Source: Bradymonadales bacterium
GTDB taxonomy: Bacteria; Myxococcota_A; Bradymonadia; JAFGEP01
Assembly: GCA_016931535.1 (NCBI GenBank)
Contig: JAFGEP010000097.1
Location: 1-64,000 of the forward strand
DNA length: 64,000 nt
Reading direction: 5' to 3'
Positions 18,677 through 28,310 of the stretch are shown one piece after another; the stretch's first letter is position 1, and each line of letters begins with the position of its first letter. The position numbers were made by a program, and so were the translations under genes. The notes below the pieces were generated by a model that was not told the DNA's origin, did no database searches, and was given only the letters and a program-made list of their open reading frames with translations.

Positions 18677-20092
18677 TCAGACATGGCGGGTTCGCCCCTC
18701 CAGAACCCGTCGGTTGTGCTGGCGGCGATAGCCCAGGCACCGTCGGATGGCGGCGGTCACCTCGTCACTGTAGGGGATGGGCTGAGCCTCCAGGAACGCC
18801 TCCTCCAGGGCGGCGTGGGCTTCCACGACCGCTGCGGGATGGCCGGAGACCACCTCGGGCGGGTTGACCTCCCGCAAGGCCAGGCTTCTACCCGGGTCCA
18901 GCCACCAGCCGGTAAAGCCGCAAGAGCGGTGGAACTGCTCGTAGATGGCGGTGCCGGGATAGGGAACCACCAGCCCCAAGGGCCGAAAGAGATCCACCGC
19001 ATGTGCGATGCGCTGCATGAAGGCCAGGGTGTTTTCCAGCTCCTCGACGGTCTCGTCCGGAAAACCCAGCATGATGCTGACCTCGGTGACCAGCCCCGCC
19101 TCCTTGCATTGCTCCAGCGCACGTACCGTCCGCTCCAGCGGGATCGGCTTGCCGATCCGCTCGAGCACCCCCTCGTCGCCGCTCTCGACCCCGACCAGCA
19201 CGGTGGTGCAGCCTGCCCCGACCAGCGCCGCCGCCAGCTCGGCATCGAGCTGGTCGGCCCGAGCCTCGCACCACCAGGAGGGCCGAAAGGAGAGAGCGGA
19301 CATCGCCCGGCATAGCTCCAGCAGACGCCTGCGATGGGCGGTGAAGGCGGCGTCGCAGAAGTTCAACAGGTGGTTTCCCGTGGCTCTGTGCCAGCTCTCG
19401 ATCTCGTCCAGCACGCGCCGGGGCGAGTGGTATCGGTACTGCCGCCCGTGGACCAGGTTGGCGCAGAAGCGGCACAATCCGGGACAACCTCGGCTCGACA
19501 AGATGGTGGGAACGACCGCCAGCGTGGACATCGGCCCGATCAGGTCGGGTCGGGGCAACAGGTCGAGCACCTCGACCGGAGAGGCGAGGCTGTCCAGCGC
19601 TTCGACCCGCCGTCGTTCCGCCGTTGAGACCACCCGGCCATCCCGACCTCGCAGGGCAAGGCCGGCGATATCCTCGATCCCCTGCCCTGCCGCCACCGCC
19701 TCCACCAGCTCCACCAGGGTCACCTCGCCCTCCCCCCGCACCACGACGTCGAACCCGTGCTCCAGGGGCTCCTGGGGAAGGGCTGTGGCATGGGCACCAC
19801 CCGCAACCTTCAGGAGGCCGGGCATCGGTCCCAGGACCTCCAGCAGGTGGTAGACCGCAAGCGCGGTCTCGCTGCAGATGCCGACCCCCAGCACATCGGG
19901 CCGCCATTGCTCGACGAGGTCGGCCAGTCCGCTCGCATCGGCCGGGCTGTGGGGGCTGTCCATATCCAGCAGGCGCACCTGGTGTCTCCTGCGGCGCAGG
20001 GCGCTGGCCAGGTAGAGCAGTGCGAGCGGCGGAAGATTGGTGGGTACGCCGCTCGGGGGGGAAACCAGCAGCACTCGCGAGGATCCAGGCAT
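18677..20092 (-). CDS. B12-binding-type radical SAM protein (paralog of the 10450 gene)
   Basis: The 471-aa product has a B12-binding-type domain (SRVLLVSPPSGVPTN, VAGGAHATALP, VVRGEGE) and the radical SAM motif CPGLCRFC. LGFPDETVEELENTLAFMQ and VPYPGTAIYEQF follow, and it closes with GFTGWWLDP. It aligns along its whole length with the protein at 10450-12021, so the pair arose by duplication. ATG 20092 starts 8 nt after the stop of a truncated reading frame at 20101-20337, which suggests it once followed an intact gene. The substrate is unknown. Confidence 0.87.
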   Translation of the reverse strand: MPGSSRVLLVSPPSGVPTNLPPLALLYLASALRRRRHQVRLLDMDSPHSPADASGLADLVEQWRPDVLGVGICSETALAVYHLLEVLGPMPGLLKVAGGAHATALPQEPLEHGFDVVVRGEGEVTLVELVEAVAAGQGIEDIAGLALRGRDGRVVSTAERRRVEALDSLASPVEVLDLLPRPDLIGPMSTLAVVPTILSSRGCPGLCRFCANLVHGRQYRYHSPRRVLDEIESWHRATGNHLLNFCDAAFTAHRRRLLELCRAMSALSFRPSWWCEARADQLDAELAAALVGAGCTTVLVGVESGDEGVLERIGKPIPLERTVRALEQCKEAGLVTEVSIMLGFPDETVEELENTLAFMQRIAHAVDLFRPLGLVVPYPGTAIYEQFHRSCGFTGWWLDPGRSLALREVNPPEVVSGHPAAVVEAHAALEEAFLEAQPIPYSDEVTAAIRRCLGYRRQHNRRVLEGRTRHV

Positions 20093-20100
20093 TCCAGAGC

Positions 20101-20337
20101 TTATAGAGCGACAAGGCGGTAGAGGGCAAGGGGGGAAGCGGCCAGAATCCATCGCCCGCCCAGTGAGCGGCGCTCCACTCGCAAGGGTTGCTCGCTGCCG
20201 GCCTGCTCGATGACCTCGATCAGCTGCTGGCTGGTGAAGGGGTTGCAGCGGACATAGATCCCTTTCAGGATGCCCATCAGCGGCAGAGGCCGGTCATGCC
20301 GGGGGATGGCGTTGAACTGACGGCAGGCCTGTCCTAC
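20101..20337 (-). pseudogene. C-terminal remnant of a gene (methyltransferase-like)
   Basis: An open minus-strand frame of 78 codons with no plausible start reads like the end of a class I methyltransferase: RHDRPLPLMGILKGIYVRCN, then PFTSQQLIEVIEQAG and RRSLGGRWILA. The frame is blocked upstream by TAG at 20340-20338. Codon use is normal for the region. It ends 8 nt before the start of the downstream radical SAM gene, as an operon partner would. The methyltransferase assignment is tentative; the truncation is what the sequence shows. Confidence 0.5.
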
Positions 20338-20458
20338 CTATTCCAAGGAGGCGCTCTTCGACACGCTGAGCAAGGAGGAGATCCAACCGGCAGAGATCCA
20401 CCAGCTCATTCGCGAGCTCACCGAGATGGCGCTGGCGGCGTTGAGTCGGGAATCGTGA
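20321..20458 (+). pseudogene. C-terminal remnant of a second gene
   Basis: A plus-strand frame of 45 codons, blocked upstream by TGA at 20318-20320, encodes an amphipathic, Glu/Leu-rich tail (KEALFDTLSKEEIQPAEIHQ, ending ALSRES). It has no start codon with a ribosome binding site. It abuts and slightly overlaps the minus-strand remnant at 20101-20337. It therefore looks like the tail of another gene joined here by rearrangement. No family recognised. Confidence 0.4.
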
Positions 20459-20492
20459 CCAGGCCTGGGCGTGGTGTTGGTGGGAGCAGGCC

Positions 20493-22106
20493 CTATTGGG
20501 CGGGCGGGGCCTCGTCCGGCCTCTTGCTCATGTAGCGGATGAGATGGACATCGCGGACGTTCATCTCGAACCCCTCGATCCGCGGGCTGACCAGCTGGTG
20601 CTGGGTATAGTAGAACAAGGGGATGATCGGCATCTCGTTGAGCAGGATGGCCTCGGCGCCTCGGTACAGGTCGAAGCGCCGATCCGGGTTCTGCTCGGTG
20701 GAGGCCTGGCGGACCAGCTCGTCGTAGGCATCGTTGGACCAACCCTCGTTCAGCTCCAGGTTGTGGCTGACCATCAGGTACAGAAAGGCGTCGGGGTCGA
20801 GGTAGTCGCCGATCCAGCCAAAACGGGCGACGTGGTAGTCGCGCGACTCCAGGTTGGCCAAAAAGTTGTCCCAGCTGGTGGCCACGAAGTCCACGTTGAT
20901 GCCCAGGTTGGTGCGCCACATCTCGCGGATGGTATCGACAACCCGTTGGTGTAGGTCGGTGACGTTGAAGATGAGTCGGAGGCGGGGGAAGCCCTGTCCG
21001 TCCTCGAAGCCCGCTTCCATCATCAGCTCCCGGGCCCGTTCGGGGTTGTACTGGAGCACACCCAGCGGCTCGAACCCGGTCATCGGGGGCACGAAGCTGA
21101 TGGCGGGGGTATACAGGCCGTCCAGCACCTGTTGGCACAACCTGGTCCGATCGATGGCCATCGACAGCGCTCGGCGCACGCGCGCATCACTCAGGATCGG
21201 GTCGGTCACGTTCAGCCGGAAGTAGTAGGTGCCAAACGCCTCGTGGCTGCGAAAATCTTCGCGACCGTGTAGACCGGAAAGCTGCTCGTAGGGCAGCTCG
21301 CTCAACCAGTCGATTCCTCCCGCCAGGTACTCGGCCAGAGCGGTCTGCTCGGACTCGAAGATGCGGAAGGTCACCCTGGGGATCTGCACCGTCTCTTGCC
21401 CCCAGTAGCTGGGGTCCTTGACGAACTGGAGATCACCGGCCGGGTCATAGGCGTCGATCCGGTAGGGTCCGTTGGTCACGATGTGGCCCGTCTCGAACGC
21501 CTCCGAGCCATGCTCTTGGTAGGATGCCGAGTGGACGGGGAAAAAAGGGCAGAAGGCGGTCAGCTCGAGGAAGAAGGGGACCGGCTCCTCCAGCTCGACC
21601 CGCAGGGTGGCGTCGTCGACGGCATGGATCCCGACCTCTTCGGCCGTGACCTCTCCAGCGGCGAAGGCGTGGCCATTCTTGATGGTGCCCATGAGGTAGG
21701 AGTACTCGTACTCGGAGTTCGGCTCCAACAGGCGCATCCAGGCGGTGACGAAGTCCTGGGCGGTGACCCGATCGCCATTGGACCACCGGGCTTCCGGGCG
21801 AAGGTGGAAGGTGTAGACCAGACCGTCTTCCGACACGTCATGGCTCTGGGCCACCCCCTGGGCGGCAGCCCCTTCACCATTGGGGGGCATGTACAGCCCT
21901 TCGTAGATGTTGTTGACCACCCGCATCTCCACATCCCGAAACACCTTGGCGGGGTCAAAGGAGGCGGGGCGAGAGGTCAAGGCCACCACCAGAAGGTCGT
22001 CGGGCGTCGACTGTGCGGCCAGATCGAGAGCGCCGAAAGCACCCGTCAGAAACACCAGGAGCAAGGTTCCCAACATCGCGGTTTTGCGCAGTTGTCGAAC
22101 GATCAC
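20493..22106 (-). CDS. Periplasmic peptide/nickel-type ABC transporter substrate-binding protein (SBP_bac_5)
   Basis: The 537-aa product has a Sec signal peptide (about 1-32, cleavage near LAAQS) and no lipobox Cys. It contains the SBP_bac_5 elements [26 protein letters not shown], the [18 protein letters not shown] motif, IVTNGPYRI and [15 protein letters not shown]. Family members of this length bind oligopeptides or similar ligands. No permease or ATPase genes are adjacent, so it is an orphan binding protein. The start is GTG 22106, with an ideal GAAGGAGG about 7 nt upstream. Confidence 0.9.
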   Translation of the reverse strand: MIVRQLRKTAMLGTLLLVFLTGAFGALDLAAQSTPDDLLVVALTSRPASFDPAKVFRDVEMRVVNNIYEGLYMPPNGEGAAAQGVAQSHDVSEDGLVYTFHLRPEARWSNGDRVTAQDFVTAWMRLLEPNSEYEYSYLMGTIKNGHAFAAGEVTAEEVGIHAVDDATLRVELEEPVPFFLELTAFCPFFPVHSASYQEHGSEAFETGHIVTNGPYRIDAYDPAGDLQFVKDPSYWGQETVQIPRVTFRIFESEQTALAEYLAGGIDWLSELPYEQLSGLHGREDFRSHEAFGTYYFRLNVTDPILSDARVRRALSMAIDRTRLCQQVLDGLYTPAISFVPPMTGFEPLGVLQYNPERARELMMEAGFEDGQGFPRLRLIFNVTDLHQRVVDTIREMWRTNLGINVDFVATSWDNFLANLESRDYHVARFGWIGDYLDPDAFLYLMVSHNLELNEGWSNDAYDELVRQASTEQNPDRRFDLYRGAEAILLNEMPIIPLFYYTQHQLVSPRIEGFEMNVRDVHLIRYMSKRPDEAPPAQ

Positions 22107-22154
22107 GTCAAACCTCCTTCGCGTTCGAGTGAACTACCTCGATTCGAGAGGGCC

Positions 22155-22183
22155 ATACTATGCCAAAATGCCGAGGAAACCAA
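22155..22183 (-). promoter_or_regulatory. Possible sigma70 promoter for the substrate-binding protein gene
   Basis: On the minus strand TTGGTT (22183-22178) and TAGTAT (22160-22155) are 17 bp apart, about 50 bp upstream of the GTG start. The -35 matches consensus at three positions and the -10 at four, so the call is moderate. Confidence 0.4.
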
Positions 22184-22331
22184 TGGACACGGCCTGAAAG
22201 AAGCAGGCCGAGATCCACGAGCCCTGGACACCGGGGGAGAAAAAGCAGCCCGACGGGCAAAACTCCGATTGCAGGATCTGCGCTATGAGTTATCTTTAAT
22301 AGCGGTGATTCGTACAAGGCGGAGAGTTCTC

Positions 22332-24353
22332 ATGCCCGACCTCAAACTGATACCGAAAGCGAAAATGGAGTCCGGCCGTACCAAGGCCACCCAAGATCCC
22401 ACCGACTACGGTGTGCTCCAGCTGAAGCAGGATCTCGCCGGGAAATCGGCGGAGGAGCAACAAGAGAAGCTCACGCCGCCGCGACCCGTCGTCATGGCGA
22501 AGCCTGCCGTCCAGTACAGCCCCGACCAGGCGATTCAACGGGACCAGGACGGCCAGAAAAAAGCGGCCGACGTACAGTCCGCCGCTCAGGAGGGCTTCCA
22601 GGGAACGGCCAGCCAGCTCCCCCACCTGGGCGCTATCCAGCGTAGCTTCGGGCAGCACAACGTCGCCGGCGTGCAGGCCCACCTGGGCAATGAGGCCAGG
22701 GCAGCCAGCCAGGCCATGGGAGCCCGTGCCTACACCAGCGGGGAACGGATCGGCTTCAAGGCCAACCCCGACCTGCACACGGCGGCCCACGAGGCGGCCC
22801 ACGTGGTCCAGCAGCGCCACGGGGTGAGCCTCCCGGGTGGCGTGGGATCCTCCGGAGACGCCTACGAGAAGCACGCGGATGCCGTCGCCGACCGGGTGGT
22901 CCAGGGCAAGTCGGCCGAAAATCTCCTGTCCCAAGCTCCCGCCGGCCCCTCGGGTTCCACCCGCGCCGTGCAGCAGAAGGCTCCCGAGGTCACCGTCGGG
23001 CAATACGTCAAGTTCGAGATCGGGGTGGACATCCCCATCTGGGGCCCCATCAAGGCCCAGATCAAGGCCGGTGGAAGCTACGAGATCTCCAAGAACAGCA
23101 AGGGGGAGAAGGTCTGCAAGGTGGAGTGCAGCCTCTATGGCGGCGTCCTGGTCGACCTGGTGATCGTCCAGTTCACCCTGGGGGTCGAGGGCGCGGTCAA
23201 GTTCGAGGTCGAAGGCACCGCCAACCCGCTGGAAGCCATCAAGAAGGGGATCAAGGAGATCGTCAACTGGCACAACGCCAAGGACTTCGTCCCCAAGATG
23301 CAGCAGAAGAAGGAGGAGGTCAACGCCGCCTTCACCAAGACTCGCAGCCGGTGTGCCCAGCAGCTTTACAAGCTGGGTCAGCGCATCAACTCGGGGGACT
23401 GGAAGGGCGATGTCCAGCACCGGAACTGGTTCATGTCCATCTTCCAGGGCTCCACGGTCTACGACGCCACCATCGGCCCCATCACCGACCTGGACAAGGA
23501 CGTCCGCAAGATCTTCGAGAAGTACGACGCCACCTTCGACGCCAGCAAGATGATCGATCTCGACTCGCTCAAGGCCATGTTCGACGTCCTTACCGTCACC
23601 AAGGACCAGAAGGTGGCCAAGAACCAGTGGGTCAAGATCGTCAACTACGTGCTGAACACCCTCAAGCAAGGCAACAACGACGTCATCACCCAGATGAACA
23701 GCCTGACCGCCGTCCCCAACGACCCCAAGGTCGGCTTCTCGGCCTCCATCTCCATCGTGGCCGGCGCCAAGGTCCAGATCACCAAGGACATCGGTGTGGA
23801 GGCCCAGGGCAAGTACACCTGGTCCATCGAGGACGAGCTCGGCCCCAAGCAGGCGGGCCAGAAGCAGTGGGAGCACGACGTCAAGACAGCCTTCCTGCTG
23901 CAGCTCAAGGCCAGCCTTTACGCCTTCGAGGTCGGCATCTCCGGAGAATGGAAGGACAAGGAGTTCACCCTCGGCCTCCAGGCCTACGGGAGCTGGGAGT
24001 ACTTCAACACCGACAAGGCCACCCAGACCGACAGCATCAAGTCTCTGGTCAAGGCCATCAAGGCCGCCAGGACCGCGACCCCCGGCGGCCAGAGCGCCGG
24101 CGCCTTGAAGACCACCGCCACCTGCCTGATGGATCTCATCAAGTCCAACGCCGCCTCCGTCCCCAAGAAGAAGTTCGTCGGCAAGGGGAAGGGCGGGGTC
24201 GAGCTCTCCCTCAAGTGGAAGGACGGCAAGCTGGCAGAGGGCGAGCTCAAGTTCTGCCTGGTCGAGTTCTCTCTCGACGCCGAGAACATGTTCGGCGGCC
24301 TGGTGAAGGGCAACGTGGAGACCGGCAGCTACCTCGCGCTGAAGTGGTCGTGA
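22332..24353 (+). CDS. DUF4157 (eCIS-core-type) protein with beta-rich C-terminal region
   Basis: The 673-aa soluble protein has no signal peptide. Residues 1-85 are a low-complexity leader. Residues about 92-200 form a DUF4157 domain: [30 protein letters not shown], then [14 protein letters not shown] with the HExxH zinc-protease-like motif at 153-157, and [17 protein letters not shown]4157 marks proteins linked to extracellular contractile injection systems and polymorphic toxins. Residues 210-673 consist of several alternating hydrophobic/polar strand segments between helical spacers, with no family I recognise. ATG 22332 follows GGAGAG. No injection-system genes are in the window. The next gene (24621) is the probable partner. 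A toxin or effector role is inference. Confidence 0.8.
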   Translation: MPDLKLIPKAKMESGRTKATQDPTDYGVLQLKQDLAGKSAEEQQEKLTPPRPVVMAKPAVQYSPDQAIQRDQDGQKKAADVQSAAQEGFQGTASQLPHLGAIQRSFGQHNVAGVQAHLGNEARAASQAMGARAYTSGERIGFKANPDLHTAAHEAAHVVQQRHGVSLPGGVGSSGDAYEKHADAVADRVVQGKSAENLLSQAPAGPSGSTRAVQQKAPEVTVGQYVKFEIGVDIPIWGPIKAQIKAGGSYEISKNSKGEKVCKVECSLYGGVLVDLVIVQFTLGVEGAVKFEVEGTANPLEAIKKGIKEIVNWHNAKDFVPKMQQKKEEVNAAFTKTRSRCAQQLYKLGQRINSGDWKGDVQHRNWFMSIFQGSTVYDATIGPITDLDKDVRKIFEKYDATFDASKMIDLDSLKAMFDVLTVTKDQKVAKNQWVKIVNYVLNTLKQGNNDVITQMNSLTAVPNDPKVGFSASISIVAGAKVQITKDIGVEAQGKYTWSIEDELGPKQAGQKQWEHDVKTAFLLQLKASLYAFEVGISGEWKDKEFTLGLQAYGSWEYFNTDKATQTDSIKSLVKAIKAARTATPGGQSAGALKTTATCLMDLIKSNAASVPKKKFVGKGKGGVELSLKWKDGKLAEGELKFCLVEFSLDAENMFGGLVKGNVETGSYLALKWS

Positions 24354-24553
24354 TCGAACACTTCCAACCGTTCTCTTCGTAACAATCAGCGAGTGCCGAT
24401 CAGCCTTGCGGCCCGCGCTGGACCAAAGACAATAGCGTCCACCCGGTAACGGTGAACGTGGTGAACCATGGCAGGACGGCCACGGGTACCCCCCCTGCGG
24501 GCATCGGCGTGATGGAGCCCCCGCCGGTGGCGGATCAATGTCTTGCTCCTGCC

Positions 24554-24583
24554 TCGACAAAACCTCCGTATGCAGGGTACTCT
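24554..24583 (+). promoter_or_regulatory. Possible sigma70 promoter for the duplicated-domain protein
   Basis: TCGACA (24554-24559) and TACTCT (24578-24583) are 18 bp apart and lie about 40 bp upstream of ATG 24621. If real, the downstream gene has its own promoter and does not depend on read-through from the DUF4157 gene. Confidence 0.35.
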
Positions 24584-24620
24584 GTAAACCAATCCGGAAC
24601 CGACAAAACGAGGGAATCCC

Positions 24621-25715
24621 ATGTCTGACAACCACGATATGCAAACAGGCGAGGTCTCCGAGCGGTTGTTCTTCCGCTGGACCTCCGACGAAGCCAGGGC
24701 AACGTTCCGATTGGAGCTGGGTGAAACCAGCACGGTCGAGGTCTCGCTCAAAGAGGTCTACGCGGAAACCCCCGAGGGCGGCGGCGCTCCAGATCTCGTC
24801 CGGGTCACCTTCGAGGTGAGTCTCGAGGAGTATTTCCGGCTGGAAAAACTGAACTGGTTCGGGCTCAAACCCGGCCTGGCCCAGGGTATGGGCTTCCAGT
24901 TCCACCCCGATCTCCCGATCCGGATTGTCGCCCACCTGGACGAAGACACCCTCATGGCCGCCATGCTCATCGACTTCAACCCCGACAAGCCGGGTGAGGC
25001 CATGGAGGAGCTGATCGCGCCCCTGTTCGATCCCGAGGCCTACGGGATCGAGAGCCCCCTCGCCTACAACTACCAGCGGGTCCTCCAGCAGACCGACGAG
25101 GGTGCGGTGGGCTTCACGGCCGAGGGCGTGAAGGCGCACGAGGCAGCCGAGGGCGAGATCATGCCCCCCGCCGAGATGTTCATGGCTCAGGAGGGTGCAA
25201 CGGCGGAGGGCTCCGACATGGAAGGGGTCGAGTACTTCAGGACCGACGAGGCGCTGGAGTCGTTGACCGCCGAGCTGGATTCTCCGGTGTTCTTCGCGGG
25301 GAAGAGAGATGTAGAGGGGAGACTCACCGAGATCCAGGTGCTGGTCGGCGGCCAGGGTGCGGCCCGGCTGACGCTGGTGGTGGAGTTTGACCACGCCACC
25401 TATCTCCAGATCGAACAGGATGGGATCTTCGAGCTGACCCAGGAGTCCAAGAGCCGCTCCACGCTGGGCGACTTCGACCCCCGCCTGCCGGTCCAGCTCA
25501 CCTTGCTGCTCAAGGCCGATCTGCTGAAGGAGCACTTCGGCCAACCCGATCTGGACTGGGAGGAGGCGCTCGGGGAGCTGGCCGGCTCGCTGTCCGAGCG
25601 TGAGGGCGACGATCCGCTCCGTCAGACCGACGCCTATGTCTACGAATCGGTGATGCAACAGCCGGAGGGCAGGAGCTTCCACTTCGGCTTCAACAACCAG
25701 AACCTCAGCCGGTAG
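24621..25715 (+). CDS. Acidic protein made of two copies of an unrecognised domain; partner of the DUF4157 gene
   Basis: The 364-aa, strongly acidic cytosolic protein has no recognised family. Its two halves are homologous: VTFEV..EYFRLE (62-75) matches VVEF..TYLQIE (252-265), HPDLPIRIVAHLDEDTL (95-111) matches DPRLPVQLTLLLKADLL (286-302), and YNYQRVLQQTDEG (149-161) matches YVYESVMQQPEGR (339-351). The spacings are nearly equal (33 versus 34 and 54 versus 53 residues). ATG 24621 has GAGGGA upstream. It lies 267 bp after the DUF4157 gene on the same strand. Acidic neighbours of toxin-like genes are often immunity proteins or chaperones; that is only a hypothesis here. Confidence 0.75.
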   Translation: MSDNHDMQTGEVSERLFFRWTSDEARATFRLELGETSTVEVSLKEVYAETPEGGGAPDLVRVTFEVSLEEYFRLEKLNWFGLKPGLAQGMGFQFHPDLPIRIVAHLDEDTLMAAMLIDFNPDKPGEAMEELIAPLFDPEAYGIESPLAYNYQRVLQQTDEGAVGFTAEGVKAHEAAEGEIMPPAEMFMAQEGATAEGSDMEGVEYFRTDEALESLTAELDSPVFFAGKRDVEGRLTEIQVLVGGQGAARLTLVVEFDHATYLQIEQDGIFELTQESKSRSTLGDFDPRLPVQLTLLLKADLLKEHFGQPDLDWEEALGELAGSLSEREGDDPLRQTDAYVYESVMQQPEGRSFHFGFNNQNLSR

Positions 25716-25764
25716 CAGGCAGAGTCTCCCTGCGGTCTTCCAGCGCTTCAGCCAACCACCGGGT

Positions 25765-26649
25765 TCAATCGAAGGGGGTCAGGATCTCGTAGCCGGAGGG
25801 GGTGACCAGCACGGTCTGCTCGAACTGTGCCGACAACGAGCCATCCATGGTGACGGCTGTCCAGCCGTCGTCCAGGACCTTCAGCTCGTAGGTGCCCAGG
25901 TTGATCATCGGCTCGATGGTGAACACCATGCCGGCGACCAAGGTCAGGCCCTGTCCCTTGCGGCCGTAGTGGGGGATCTGCGGCGGCTCGTGGAAATCCA
26001 GGCCCACCCCGTGGCCGACAAAATCCCTGACCACCGAGCATCCCTGCTGTTCGGCGTAGCTCTGGATAGCCCAGCCGATGTCGCCGGTGGTGGCACCCGG
26101 CCGGACCTGCTGGACTCCAAGGCTCAGACAGCGTCGGGCGACCCGGACGATGGTGGTGGCCTGAGGTCCAGGCTGACCGACGAAAAAGGTCTTGCTGGCA
26201 TCGGCGTAGAACCCGTTCAGGATGGGGGTGACATCCACATTGACGATGTCCCCCTCCTGAAGCCTCCGGCTCGAGGGGATGCCATGGCAGATGACCTCGT
26301 TGATCGACACGCATACGCTTTTGGGGAAGCCCTCGTAGTTCAGCGGCGCACAAACCCCACCATGGCTGGCGGTGAGCTCGGCGACGAAGCGATCGATCTC
26401 CTCGGTCGCCAGTCCGGGCCGTATGAGCGCCTCCACCCGGTCCAAAGTCTCGATGGCCAGCCGGCCGGCCGTGCGGATCCCCTCGATCTCCTCGGGCTTT
26501 TTGAGACGGATGCGGTAGCGCTGGAAGTAGAGCTCCCGGACATCGACGATCTGGTCGGGCGGCTTACCCAGGCAGCATTTCTTGTACTTCAGGCCGCTCC
26601 CGCAGGGGCAGGGGTCGTTGCGGCCGATCCTGAGCTTGGGGAAAGGCAT
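25765..26649 (-). CDS. map: Type I methionine aminopeptidase with N-terminal SEC-C zinc motif
   Basis: The 294-aa enzyme starts with a SEC-C motif ([18 protein letters not shown]) and continues into the M24A aminopeptidase fold. The metal ligands are visible as Asp in VNVDVTP, Asp in [10 protein letters not shown], His in [12 protein letters not shown], Glu in FTIEPM and Glu in QFEQT. It removes the initiator Met from nascent proteins in the cytoplasm. SEC-C fusions to Map are known; the zinc motif probably aids ribosome or partner binding. The start codon directly follows the stop of the upstream gene (TAGATG), so the two are coupled. Confidence 0.94.
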   Translation of the reverse strand: MPFPKLRIGRNDPCPCGSGLKYKKCCLGKPPDQIVDVRELYFQRYRIRLKKPEEIEGIRTAGRLAIETLDRVEALIRPGLATEEIDRFVAELTASHGGVCAPLNYEGFPKSVCVSINEVICHGIPSSRRLQEGDIVNVDVTPILNGFYADASKTFFVGQPGPQATTIVRVARRCLSLGVQQVRPGATTGDIGWAIQSYAEQQGCSVVRDFVGHGVGLDFHEPPQIPHYGRKGQGLTLVAGMVFTIEPMINLGTYELKVLDDGWTAVTMDGSLSAQFEQTVLVTPSGYEILTPFD

Positions 26650-27177
26650 CTACGTTCCATCGACCAGTTGGTCGTCCGGTGTATCGGGGAGCTCGTCGGC
26701 GAACCCCTTCCACACCCGGACATCCTCGGGCATCCGGAAGATGGAGACCCAGGCCCGGGCCTTCTCGGGTAGCTCCTCCGGCAGCTCGATTTGGTAGTAG
26801 GCAGCGTGCAGCTCCGCCAGCTGCTGGCCGATCCAGGCTACCCGCCGGCGCACCGCGGCGATATCCGGCTCGTTGAAGGAAACGCTGTTCTCCTCGTCGC
26901 AATCGCCCAGGGCCTCGCACTCCAACAGTTGACCCTGCTCATCGAGGTACTCGTGGACGTAGTAGACCAGGAAGGAGGCCTCGGCGGCGCTGTTCTCTCC
27001 TGCTGCCCATCTTCGCAAGGCGGTGGCCAGGTTGGCGGCGTCATTTCTGGACAGGTTGGCCAGCGGCTGCTCGTTCAGGAAAAGGACCAGCTCCGGTGCT
27101 TCCACCGAGTCATCCACGCGAAATCCAAGCTCCCCCTGCTCGTCACACCAGATCCAATCATCCATGTCGGTTCCCAT
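26650..27177 (-). CDS. Hypothetical acidic protein coupled to map
   Basis: The 175-aa, Glu/Asp-rich soluble protein belongs to no family I recognise. It begins with WIWCDEQGELGFRVDDSVEA, a beta-rich start, and is then mostly helical. ATG 27177 is used; ATG 27165 with GGGA upstream is equally plausible. Its stop codon touches the map start, so the two are cotranscribed and translationally coupled. That link suggests a housekeeping role, but nothing more can be said. Confidence 0.72.
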   Translation of the reverse strand: MGTDMDDWIWCDEQGELGFRVDDSVEAPELVLFLNEQPLANLSRNDAANLATALRRWAAGENSAAEASFLVYYVHEYLDEQGQLLECEALGDCDEENSVSFNEPDIAAVRRRVAWIGQQLAELHAAYYQIELPEELPEKARAWVSIFRMPEDVRVWKGFADELPDTPDDQLVDGT

Positions 27178-27246
27178 CCGTTTGGCGTTCTCTTGGTGCC
27201 GCTCGCAACCCCCGCCCTCGGCCTTAGCTGGCCAGCCAGGGGAGGG

Positions 27247-28209
27247 TCACAGCTCCCCGCGGCGATGCCGAGCTCCCAGGACGGCCAGCATATCCGCGGT
27301 CATCCGGGGTAGATCGTACTCGGGGCTCCATCCCCATTCCTGTCGGGCACAGCTGTCGTCCATCTTGTTGGGCCAGCTTTCGGCGATCGCCTGCCGCACC
27401 GGATCGACCTGGAAATCCATGGTGAGCTCGGGAATGTGCCTCTTGATCTCGGCGAACACATGCTCGGGGGCGAAGCTCATGGCGGTGACGTTGAAGGCGT
27501 TGCGGTGCACCAGGCGAGAGGCGTCCGCTTCCATCAGGTCGATGGCCGCCTTGAGGGCGTCTGGCATGTACATCATGTCCAGGTAGGTGCCTTCCTTGAG
27601 GTAGCAGGTGTAGCGCTGGTGCTTGATGGCCTCGTAGAAGATCTCCACGGCGTAGTCGGTGGTTCCTCCCCCTGGTGGGGTGACGTTGGAGATGATGCCG
27701 GGAAAACGAACCCCCCGGATGTCCACGCCAAACCGCTTGCAGTAGTAGTCGCACAGGAGCTCTCCGGCGACCTTGGTCACCCCGTACATGGTGTTGGGCC
27801 GCTGGATGGTGTCCTGGGGGGTGTTGTCCAGCGGCGTGCTGAGGCCAAAGGCGCCGATGGAGCTGGGGACGAACACGGCGCAGTGGTGCTCGCGAGCGAT
27901 CTCCAGGACATGGTACAGACCGTTGATGTTCACGTTCCAGGCCAGCGAGGGCTTCGCCTCGCCCACAGCCGAGAGGATAGCCGCCAGGTGGTAGATGACA
28001 TCGATACGGTACCTCCCGACCACCTCGGCCACAGGTGCCGGATCGGTACAATCCACCCATTCGAAGGGGCCCGAATCCCTCAGCGCCGCACTGGGAGGAG
28101 TCTTGCGCCCGCTGGCCACCACGTTGTCGGCGCCGTATCGATCCCTCAGCGTCATCGTCAACTCCGATCCGATCTGACCAACCGCTCCTGTCACCAGAAT
28201 TCGCTTCAT
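27247..28209 (-). CDS. tdh: L-threonine 3-dehydrogenase, SDR (epimerase-like) type
   Basis: The 320-aa extended SDR enzyme has MKRILVTGAVGQIGSEL at its NAD site, HLAAILSAVGE, PSSIGAFGLSTPLDNTPQ and YGVTKVAGE (catalytic Tyr/Lys). RFPGIISNVTPPGGGTTDYA and LDMMYMPDALKA are signatures of the UDP-galactose-epimerase-like threonine dehydrogenases. It oxidises L-threonine to 2-amino-3-ketobutyrate. Its usual partner kbl is not adjacent. ATG 28209 has GGAGGG 7 nt upstream. Confidence 0.92.
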   Translation of the reverse strand: MKRILVTGAVGQIGSELTMTLRDRYGADNVVASGRKTPPSAALRDSGPFEWVDCTDPAPVAEVVGRYRIDVIYHLAAILSAVGEAKPSLAWNVNINGLYHVLEIAREHHCAVFVPSSIGAFGLSTPLDNTPQDTIQRPNTMYGVTKVAGELLCDYYCKRFGVDIRGVRFPGIISNVTPPGGGTTDYAVEIFYEAIKHQRYTCYLKEGTYLDMMYMPDALKAAIDLMEADASRLVHRNAFNVTAMSFAPEHVFAEIKRHIPELTMDFQVDPVRQAIAESWPNKMDDSCARQEWGWSPEYDLPRMTADMLAVLGARHRRGEL

Positions 28210-28310
28210 CCACACCCTCCGCGATTGTAGGGATTGGTTTGGGCTATCTGCCAAAAGCCCGGGACCAGGCCACCAACATCCACCCCGGCAGGCCTCCGAC
28301 GGCCGGGAGC

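Noticed and set aside
22296..25682. A minus-strand open frame of 1,128 codons
   Set aside because: It is Leu/Gly/Asp-rich shadow sequence opposite two genes with very strong C/G third-position bias; no start site or domain supports it.
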